A program made the translations under genes and the position numbers. From an uncultured Ruminococcus sp. (lineage in GTDB: Bacteria > Bacillota > Clostridia > Oscillospirales > Acutalibacteraceae): a DNA stretch of 5,059 nucleotides. Below the pieces are notes generated by a model. It ran no database searches. It saw only the letters and a program-made list of their open reading frames with translations, and was not told the DNA's origin. Of this stretch, positions 1-4,528 are shown piece by piece. The DNA is taken from positions 1 to 5,059 of the forward strand of contig CADCON010000238.1 of the NCBI GenBank assembly GCA_902803035.1. Reading direction: 5' to 3'. The first letter of the stretch is position 1; the number at the start of each line of letters is the position of its first letter.

Positions 1-143
1 ATGATCAGACAAAGCCCCACCGTGCCGATGCCGCGTATTCTGTTGCGGCGGTAGAACCGGAGGTATTTCTTCCACAGCCTGCCGAAAAGCGAGCTGACCT
101 CCGCCTTGACGCCCTTTCCCCTGTATTCCGTTTCGTACCTCAT
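1..143 (-). CDS. 5' end of an unidentified protein, probably membrane-associated (partial)
   Basis: I do not recognise this gene. The frame opens at an ATG (complement of 141-143) and stays open for 47 codons to the window edge, where it is cut. The N-terminus is charged (MRYETEYRGKGVK). It is followed by a basic, aromatic stretch (WKKYLRFYRRNRIR, about residues 24-37), and then the start of a hydrophobic run (GIGTVGLCLI) that could be the first membrane segment. This basic-then-hydrophobic pattern suits an inner-membrane protein with a cytoplasmic N-terminus, which is an inference. A purine-rich AAAGGAAG (complement of 156-163) lies 12 nt before the ATG, a little far for a ribosome binding site. 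A promoter with a perfect -10 box lies just upstream at 183-211, which supports the start and the strand. Only a fragment is visible, so no function is assigned. Confidence 0.6.
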   Translation of the reverse strand, partial: MRYETEYRGKGVKAEVSSLFGRLWKKYLRFYRRNRIRGIGTVGLCLI

Positions 144-182
144 TGAACTGCCAAACTTCCTTTATGCCTGTCTTTTCCGATA

Positions 183-211
183 ATTATAGCAAAGACGCGC
201 CGGAATAACAA
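183..211 (-). promoter_or_regulatory. Sigma-A-type promoter for the partial gene at 1-143
   Basis: Read on the minus strand there is TTGTTA (complement of 206-211, 4 of 6 matches to the -35 consensus), a 17-bp spacer and a perfect TATAAT (complement of 183-188). TGC precedes the -10 box, giving an extended -10. Transcription would begin near 176, leaving a leader of about 33 nt before the ATG at 143. It lies downstream of the htpG terminator, so the partial gene looks independently transcribed. Confidence 0.65.
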
Positions 212-242
212 GCCGCAAATTATTAAGTTTTTCTCCCACAGC

Positions 243-279
243 AAAAACCGCCCGCATTTACATGAAACGCGGGCGGTTT
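243..279 (-). terminator. Rho-independent terminator of htpG
   Basis: A perfect 11-bp inverted repeat pairs 245-255 (AAACCGCCCGC) with 269-279 (GCGGGCGGTTT). The 13-nt loop can shrink further through pairing of TTT (257-259) with AAA (265-267). In the minus-strand transcript the stem ends in GCGGGCGGTTTTT, which gives a run of five U. It lies about 70 nt after the htpG stop codon. The plus-strand reading has only three T after the stem, so the orientation fits htpG. Confidence 0.88.
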
Positions 280-291
280 CCGTTATTCCGC

Positions 292-341
292 TTCAGAAGC
301 CTGTCGGTTTTTCTCCGCGCCATCCGTCGGCAGGCTCTGAA
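292..341 (-). repeat. Imperfect hairpin in the htpG 3' untranslated region
   Basis: Just after the htpG stop codon the minus-strand transcript contains TTCAGA-GCCTG (complement of 331-341), which can pair with CAGGC-t-TCTGAA (complement of 292-303). There is one bulged base, and further CG pairs lie beyond an internal mismatch. The loop is about 20 nt and no U-tract follows, so this is not a terminator by itself. It could stabilise the transcript end or be a decayed repeat. This is seen in the sequence, but its function is unknown. Confidence 0.45.
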
Positions 342-346
342 AACCG

Positions 347-2248
347 TCAGTTGTCGGCAATCAGCGAACACACCGCGTTGGCGTATGCCACCGGATCGTC
401 TACGCCGATGCCCTCGATGAGCGACGCCTGCGCGTAAAGCACATCGGTCATCCTTGCCGCCTTCTCCTTGTCCTCGGCATACGCCTTGGTGAGCGCGGCA
501 AAAATCGGATGATTGGCGTTGATTTCAAGGATTCTCGCCGCCTTGACCTTCTCGGTCGCTGTGGGCATGGCGTTGAGAACGCGCTCCATTTCCAGCGACA
601 GCCCGCCTTCGGAAATCAGGCAGACAGGATGCGTCTTGAGCCGGGTGGAAAGGCGCACCTCCTTGACGTCGTCGCCTAGATGCTCCTTCATGAATTCAAA
701 CAGGCTCTTGTTGTCCTCGGCGGTCTTCTGGATTTCTTCCTTCTCGCCTTCGTCGTCAATGTCAAGGTCGGCGTCCGAAACCGAGCGGAATTCCTTTTCC
801 TTGTAGCTTCCCATGGTCTTGAGGGCGAATTCATCGATCTCGTCGGTGAGATAAAGAATTTCATACCCCTTGTCGCGCAGCATTTCGGTCTGCGGCAGCA
901 GATCCAGCTTGGCGGTGGTTTCGCCGCAGGCATAGTAGATGTACTGCTGGCTCTCTCTCATTCTGCCCACATATTCCTCCAGCGTGACCGGCTTCTTCTC
1001 GGAAGAGGAATAGTACATCAGCAGATCCTCGAGCAGCTCCTTCTTTCTGCCATAGGAGCTGTAAATGCCGAATTTGATCTGCATTCCGAAGTTTTTGAAG
1101 AACTCCTCGTACTTCTCGCGGTCGTTCTTCTGCATATTGATCAGCTCGGACTTGATTTTCTTCTCGATGCTCTGGGCAATCGCCTTCAACTGGCGGTCGT
1201 GCTGAAGCATTTCGCGGCTGATATTCAGCGACAGATCCGGCGAATCCACCAATCCTCTGACAAAGCTGAAGTAATCCGGCAGCAGATCGGCGCATTTTTC
1301 CATGATCATCACGCCGTTGCTGTACAGCTGCAGCCCCTTCTCATAATCCTTGCTGTAATAGTTGAAGGGGGTACGGGAGGGAATGAACATCAGCGCGGTG
1401 TAGGTCACCACGCCCTCCACATTCTGGTGAATGCAGCGGGCGGGGTCGTCGTAATCCCCGAATTTGCTCTTGTAGAATTCCTCATATTCATGCTCGGCAA
1501 GCTCCGCTTTTGTCTTCTTCCAGACGGGAATCATGCTGTTGAGGGTTTCGGTTTCGATATAAGTCGCGTACTCCTGACCGTTGGTTTCCTCGCCCTCTTC
1601 CCAATCGCGGGACTTTTCAATATCCATGGTGATCGGGTAGCGGATGTAGTCGGAATACTTCCTGACCAGATTGCGCAGGCTGTAGGTTTCAAGGAACTGG
1701 TCATAGTCCTCGTCCTCGGTGTTATCCTTGATGTAAAGCGTGATTTCCGTGCCGTGTCCGTCCTTCTGCGTTTCCTCGATGGTGTAGCCGTCCGCGCCGT
1801 CGGATTCCCAGCGGAACGCGGCGTCGCCGTTCACCGGCTTTGATACGACCACAATCTTCTTTGCCACCATAAAGGCGGAATAGAAGCCCACGCCGAACTG
1901 CCCGATAATGTCAACGTCGCTGCCGAGGTCGTGCTCCTGCTTGAAAGCGAGCGAGCCGCTTCTGGCGATGGTGCCGAGATTGTCCTCCAGCTCCTCGCGC
2001 GTCATGCCGCAGCCCTTGTCGCTGATGGTAAGGGTGCGCGCTTCCTTGTCGGGCGTGATATGAATGGCCAGCTCCTCGCGGCTGAGTCCGGCATTGCCGG
2101 TCTGCATGGCGTTGTAATAGAGCTTGTCTGTCGCGTCGCTGGCATTGGAAATCAGTTCGCGCAGGAATATCTCCTTATGTGTGTAAATTGAGTTGATCAT
2201 CAGATCAAGCAGCCGCTTGGATTCGGCTTTGAATTCTTTCTTTTCCAT
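347..2248 (-). CDS. htpG: HtpG, Hsp90-family molecular chaperone
   Basis: Bacterial Hsp90, a cytosolic ATP-dependent homodimeric chaperone that remodels client proteins under heat and other stress. The 633-residue length matches the family (E. coli about 624). The N-terminal GHKL ATPase domain is intact: ELISNASDA at 31-39 holds the catalytic Glu31 and Asn35, DKGCGM at 77-82 holds the nucleotide-binding Asp77, and GTIARSGS (92-99), GQFGVGFYSAF (116-126) and GTEI (166-169) form the lid and phosphate-binding loops. The middle domain (about 220-490) contains SLNISREMLQ at 340-349 with the conserved Arg345 that contacts ATP. The C-terminal dimerisation domain ends with the conserved LEINANHPI (574-582). 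There is no MEEVD tail, as expected in bacteria. The ATG at 2246-2248 is supported by GAAAGGA 12 nt upstream (complement of 2261-2267) and by the family-typical N-terminus. Upstream in the same frame there is a stop with no start codon after it. The gene stands alone between its own CIRCE-bearing promoter and its own terminator. Confidence 0.98.
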   Translation of the reverse strand: MEKKEFKAESKRLLDLMINSIYTHKEIFLRELISNASDATDKLYYNAMQTGNAGLSREELAIHITPDKEARTLTISDKGCGMTREELEDNLGTIARSGSLAFKQEHDLGSDVDIIGQFGVGFYSAFMVAKKIVVVSKPVNGDAAFRWESDGADGYTIEETQKDGHGTEITLYIKDNTEDEDYDQFLETYSLRNLVRKYSDYIRYPITMDIEKSRDWEEGEETNGQEYATYIETETLNSMIPVWKKTKAELAEHEYEEFYKSKFGDYDDPARCIHQNVEGVVTYTALMFIPSRTPFNYYSKDYEKGLQLYSNGVMIMEKCADLLPDYFSFVRGLVDSPDLSLNISREMLQHDRQLKAIAQSIEKKIKSELINMQKNDREKYEEFFKNFGMQIKFGIYSSYGRKKELLEDLLMYYSSSEKKPVTLEEYVGRMRESQQYIYYACGETTAKLDLLPQTEMLRDKGYEILYLTDEIDEFALKTMGSYKEKEFRSVSDADLDIDDEGEKEEIQKTAEDNKSLFEFMKEHLGDDVKEVRLSTRLKTHPVCLISEGGLSLEMERVLNAMPTATEKVKAARILEINANHPIFAALTKAYAEDKEKAARMTDVLYAQASLIEGIGVDDPVAYANAVCSLIADN

Positions 2249-2405
2249 GATGAAATCAATTCCTTTCTCTGTTGTTGTCAGGGATACGCTGCGAAAAGCA
2301 CAGCCGTCACTCCGCGCCGCAGGGATTCACCTCAGAGCGGTGCGAAAGCTACCCCCCTTTGCCTTTCATTTAGCACTCTCGTCTGTCGAGTGCTAATCGG
2401 TAACA
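2249..2405 (-). promoter_or_regulatory. Long 5' leader of htpG
   Basis: The leader runs from the predicted start near 2405 to the htpG ATG. It carries the CIRCE palindrome at its 5' end and then a six-codon reading frame MKGKGG (complement of 2349-2369) starting right after CIRCE without a good ribosome binding site. A small hairpin pairs GCTGTG with CGCAGC (complement of 2288-2304), and the htpG ribosome binding site is GAAAGGA (complement of 2261-2267). The hexamer CTTTTC in that hairpin (complement of 2293-2298) could instead pair with GAAAGG of the ribosome binding site. The leader extent is inferred from the promoter, and any regulatory role beyond CIRCE is speculative. Confidence 0.5.
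2370..2396 (-). promoter_or_regulatory. CIRCE operator (HrcA binding site) controlling htpG
   Basis: TTAGCACTC (2370-2378), a 9-nt spacer and GAGTGCTAA (2388-2396) match the CIRCE consensus exactly, in both arms and in spacer length. CIRCE is the binding site of HrcA, the heat-shock repressor that in Firmicutes classically controls groESL and dnaK operons. Here it begins about 9 nt downstream of the predicted htpG transcription start, where bound HrcA would block initiation. No groES, groEL, dnaK or grpE gene lies in the window, and the only gene downstream in the right orientation is htpG. HrcA itself is not encoded here. Confidence 0.95.
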
Positions 2406-2411
2406 TGACTA

Positions 2412-2440
2412 ATAATAATACGCTCGTCCGCTTATGTCAA
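2412..2440 (-). promoter_or_regulatory. Sigma-A-type promoter of htpG
   Basis: On the minus strand there is a perfect TTGACA (complement of 2435-2440), a 17-bp spacer and TATTAT (complement of 2412-2417, 5 of 6 matches). The predicted start is near 2405, immediately upstream of CIRCE, which is the usual geometry for HrcA repression. A near-consensus housekeeping promoter under a repressor fits control by derepression rather than by an alternative heat-shock sigma factor. The resulting leader is about 157 nt. Confidence 0.85.
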
Positions 2441-2545
2441 GAGGGCAATTGTGAATTTTTTGTTTTGCGGAATGAATCAGGCTGCTGCGAATCCGTTTTT
2501 CAATTTAATGCTTCACAATGTTCCGTCACATCGACCGCAAAAGAC

Positions 2546-2586
2546 AAAATGCCCCGCCGCATCGTCCTTCGACTTTACGGCGGGGC
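2546..2586 (-). terminator. Rho-independent terminator after the QueG-like gene
   Basis: GCCCCGCCG (2551-2559) pairs with CGGCGGGGC (2578-2586), a perfect 9-bp GC-rich stem. Pairing of GTC (2564-2566) with GAC (2571-2573) inside the loop tightens it. In the minus-strand transcript the stem is followed by ATTTTGTCTTTT, a suitable U-rich tail. It lies 40-80 nt past the stop codon at 2626-2628 and upstream of the htpG promoter, so it separates the two units. Confidence 0.85.
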
Positions 2587-2625
2587 CAAAAAACGTCTTC
2601 TACTTTTTCCTTCTCTCTGACGGAA

Positions 2626-3408
2626 TCAGGAATCGCCCGGCAGCTTGCGGAATTTATTCTGTCCCAGACCGCCCATCGGCTTGTAGCCGCCATCGGAAGT
2701 GAAGATGGAATCGGGATGGGTCGCCGCTTTGATGAAGGGGTGCTGATCCGCGCTGCCTATGGCACTGTTGCAGGGGCACACTTCGCGGCAGGTATTGCAG
2801 CCCTTGACCGCCGCGCCCTGCCTGAGAAGGAAGGCGGTCGTATCGGGGGCTGCGGAAGCAGCGTACCTGACGCATTTTTCCTTATCGAAGCCGCCCTGCT
2901 CCGAAAGCGCGCCGGCGGGACACGATTCAATACACCGGCGGCAATGGACGCAGTATGTCGCCTCGTCCCCCGTTTCCGGAAGCAGCAGATCGGTGACGAT
3001 ATTGCCTGTAAAGCAGAAGGAGCCGTAATGCGGCGTGAGCAGCAGTCCGCTGTCACCGATCGCGCCCAGCCCGCAGAACGACGCGGCCGTCACATCCGGA
3101 ATGGGCGAATCATCAAGGAACCATTCAAACTGATACTCGGAAAAGGCCTTCCGCAGAGCGGTGCAGGTCAGCTCCAGCATCTGCGACGCCACCCTCCGCA
3201 GCCTGAACACCGCATCGGGATCATCGGCCACCATGGTGGCATTCGTGGGAAATACGATACAGATGACCGACTCTGCGCCCGCGGGAATTCTGTCCCTCTC
3301 CGGGCAGTCGATCAGCTTATCCGATATCCTGGAAAACGCGCATACGCCGTAATCAAAAAGATTGTTGGCGTTCAGTATCAGACTCAGCAGTCCGGTCATT
3401 TGCTCCAC
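2626..3408 (-). CDS. QueG-like double [4Fe-4S] cluster protein (epoxyqueuosine reductase family)
   Basis: A 260-residue protein related to QueG, the cobalamin-dependent enzyme that reduces epoxyqueuosine to queuosine in tRNA anticodons. CVHCRRCIESCP (153-164), Cys179 and CNTCREVCP (204-212) supply eight cysteines in the QueG spacing, enough for two [4Fe-4S] clusters. LDDSPIPDVTAASFCGLGAIG (98-118) and GSFCFTGNIVTDLLL (129-143) match the QueG core. Asp99 or Asp100 would correspond to the catalytic aspartate of the family's V-D-x-x-P motif. It differs from canonical QueG (about 370-390 residues): the C-terminal HEAT-like extension is missing, the usual GK(N/H) is GDS (118-120), and the usual CPWN is CPCN (211-214). 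It may therefore act on another substrate or only carry electrons. No other queuosine gene is nearby. The start is uncertain: GTG at 3406-3408 follows GGAAGG by 5 nt, and the in-frame ATG at 3397-3399 follows AAAGG by 9 nt, so both fit. It appears monocistronic. Confidence 0.82.
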   Translation of the reverse strand: MEQMTGLLSLILNANNLFDYGVCAFSRISDKLIDCPERDRIPAGAESVICIVFPTNATMVADDPDAVFRLRRVASQMLELTCTALRKAFSEYQFEWFLDDSPIPDVTAASFCGLGAIGDSGLLLTPHYGSFCFTGNIVTDLLLPETGDEATYCVHCRRCIESCPAGALSEQGGFDKEKCVRYAASAAPDTTAFLLRQGAAVKGCNTCREVCPCNSAIGSADQHPFIKAATHPDSIFTSDGGYKPMGGLGQNKFRKLPGDS

Positions 3409-3472
3409 CCTTTCCTTCCGGCTTGGAATAATGAAAAAGTCCTTTCGGGCTTTGATTGATCCTCTCTTCTTT

Positions 3473-3495
3473 CTTCCGGCGTTCCGTTCCGGAAG
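3473..3495. repeat. Short inverted repeat in the leader of the QueG-like gene
   Basis: CTTCCGG (3473-3479) and CCGGAAG (3489-3495) form a 7-bp stem with a 9-nt loop, and further TTCCG and TCCGGA copies lie in and next to it. No U-tract follows in either direction, so it is not an intrinsic terminator. It could be a leader hairpin or a protein-binding site. The sequence shows the repeat, but nothing indicates its role. Confidence 0.4.
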
Positions 3496-3514
3496 TATCC
3501 GGATTTGTCTGTAT

Positions 3515-3523
3515 ATTGTATCA
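3515..3523 (-). promoter_or_regulatory. Candidate extended -10 promoter of the QueG-like gene
   Basis: The minus strand reads TGATACAAT (complement of 3515-3523), an extended -10 motif with TACAAT matching 5 of 6. No good -35 box lies at 16-18 bp, which is acceptable for an extended -10 promoter. Transcription would start near 3508 and leave about 100 nt of leader. The alternative is that it is a chance match in an AT-rich divergent intergenic region. Confidence 0.45.
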
Positions 3524-3567
3524 CTTTTTAAAGCAAAATTCCAGAGCTTTTATATCTAAAATTGCTA

Positions 3568-3596
3568 TAGACAAATTAGTAATTTTGTTGTATTAT
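3568..3596 (+). promoter_or_regulatory. Candidate promoter of the lipoprotein gene
   Basis: TAGACA (3568-3573, 5 of 6) is followed by a 17-bp spacer and TATTAT (3591-3596, 5 of 6). An overlapping perfect TATAAT sits at 3594-3599, but at 20 bp it is too far from the -35 box. The predicted start is near 3603, with about 100 nt of leader before the ATG at 3706. The spacer holds a short palindrome, AAATT-AGT-AATTT (3573-3585), which could be an operator or simply AT-rich sequence. It diverges from the QueG-like promoter. Confidence 0.55.
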
Positions 3597-3705
3597 AATC
3601 AGTAACTATGTTTTTGACTGAGTTGCCGGCGCTTTGTGAAGAATATTTTATAACACGGTGCGCTGACAGGATAGAAATAACCGACGAAAAAGGAGGGGTT
3701 TGTGA

Positions 3706-4473
3706 ATGAAAAGATTTCTGGCGTTTACCGCCGCCGCGCTTGCCGCTATGACGCTTCTCTGCGCCTGCGCCGGTTCTGACAACGGCGATCTTCAGCCGCC
3801 GCTCGCCAGCAATTCGGTGATTGTCGCCGACGATTCCATTCCGGAAGGCATTTCGCCCAATATCACCGGACTGGTCACCAGCATTTCTGAAGTGCACGAA
3901 GGAATCGTCATTCTGGTCGAAATACCCGATTCAAAGAACAAGTACACCGACAACCGCGTCTATGTCACTGTGACAACCAAAACCATCGTCGAATCCATCG
4001 ACAAGACCCGCTGCGAAAGCTTCCGTGAAATCCTTCCCGGCGACACCGTTTCGGTGTGGTTCACCGGAACAGCCTCCGGCACCACGCCCGGATATGCCGT
4101 GGCACAGGGTGTCCGGGTCACCGCGAAGGTCGAGGAGCTGATGATGACGGTCAGCCACGGGGAGAGCCGGATTATGGCTTCTCCCGCCGCCGGAGAAATC
4201 ACCTCCAGCGACGTCAGACCGGTGCTTTACGGATCGTATCTCATCTCCGACGGCAGCGGCACTCTGTTCCTCGGATTTGCCAAGGAACCTGTGGGCATTT
4301 CCGCTTCGGCGGTTTCGGCACAGTCGGGAGAAACAATTTTCCTGGCGGAGGCTTCCAAAACGCCTGAACTCGATCTGCCCGGCACTCTGACCGCAGGCGA
4401 CTATACCGTCACCGTCAAGGCCGATTACGAGGACAGCGCGGATTATTATATGTTCACTCTCAGCGTAAGATAA
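3706..4473 (+). CDS. Predicted lipoprotein with a DUF3221-like N-terminal domain
   Basis: A 255-residue surface lipoprotein of unknown function. Residues 1-20 are a lipoprotein signal peptide (basic MKR, hydrophobic core FLAFTAAALAAMTLL) ending in the lipobox L18-C19-A20-C21, so Cys21 would be lipidated after cleavage by signal peptidase II. A flexible linker (about 22-50) follows. Residues about 52-140 are a small beta-rich region with GLVTSI, then GDTVSVWFTG (112-121), and ending YAVAQGVRV (130-138). This pattern resembles the DUF3221/YobA OB-like domain of Firmicutes lipoproteins, a resemblance judged by eye. Residues about 143-255 form a second predicted beta-sandwich with several alternating hydrophobic strands, ending in GDYTVTVKADYEDSADYYMFTLSV, reminiscent of an Ig-like domain. 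The strong AAGGAGG (3690-3696) lies 9 nt before the ATG. The glycyl-tRNA synthetase gene begins 55 bp downstream in the same direction, so the two may be co-transcribed. No catalytic motif is visible. Confidence 0.85.
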   Translation: MKRFLAFTAAALAAMTLLCACAGSDNGDLQPPLASNSVIVADDSIPEGISPNITGLVTSISEVHEGIVILVEIPDSKNKYTDNRVYVTVTTKTIVESIDKTRCESFREILPGDTVSVWFTGTASGTTPGYAVAQGVRVTAKVEELMMTVSHGESRIMASPAAGEITSSDVRPVLYGSYLISDGSGTLFLGFAKEPVGISASAVSAQSGETIFLAEASKTPELDLPGTLTAGDYTVTVKADYEDSADYYMFTLSVR

Positions 4474-4489
4474 CCGCAGATCTGCGGTT
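4472..4489. repeat. Perfect 18-bp palindrome overlapping the lipoprotein stop codon
   Basis: AACCGCAGATCTGCGGTT is perfectly self-complementary and begins inside the TAA stop codon of the lipoprotein gene. As RNA it could fold into a short hairpin (ACCGC/GCGGT around AGATCT). The sequence that follows is TTGATTGCATAT, not a U-run, so it would be at best a weak or partial terminator. It could also be a protein-binding site between the lipoprotein gene and glyS. Confidence 0.5.
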
Positions 4490-4528
4490 GATTGCATATA
4501 TCACCCATTGGAAAAGGATTGATCATCA

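Noticed and set aside
285..349. A +1 frame continuing past the htpG stop that would add a charged tail ending in ASEAE.
   Set aside because: HtpG already ends at a normal place for the family, there is no slippery sequence before the stop, and the stretch overlaps the imperfect hairpin. A programmed frameshift is not supported.
680..1843. A 387-codon open frame on the plus strand opposite htpG.
   Set aside because: It lies wholly antisense to a certain htpG, its translation is a hydrophobic shadow of the htpG codon pattern, and it has no recognisable domain. GC-rich third positions keep the opposite frame open.
2441..2545. The spacer between the htpG promoter and the QueG-like terminator, checked for a small gene or RNA.
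   Set aside because: The short plus-strand frames here have no good ribosome binding site or promoter and run into the terminator palindrome, so nothing could be supported.
2333..3164. An 11-bp direct repeat CAGAGCGGTGC at 2333-2343 and 3154-3164.
   Set aside because: One copy is in the htpG leader and the other inside the QueG-like coding sequence. The length is compatible with chance and nothing links them.
2518..3459. A 313-codon plus-strand open frame covering the QueG-like gene.
   Set aside because: It is antisense to a gene with clear iron-sulfur motifs, and it runs through the terminator and leader. Its product has no recognisable family features.
3614..3649. A second possible lipoprotein promoter using TTGACT at 3614-3619.
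   Set aside because: No -10-like hexamer lies at 16-18 bp. The nearest, TATTTT, is 24 bp away.
4444..4449. TATTAT near the end of the lipoprotein gene as an internal -10 box for glyS.
   Set aside because: The sequence 17 bp upstream does not resemble a -35 box, and there is no extended -10 TG.
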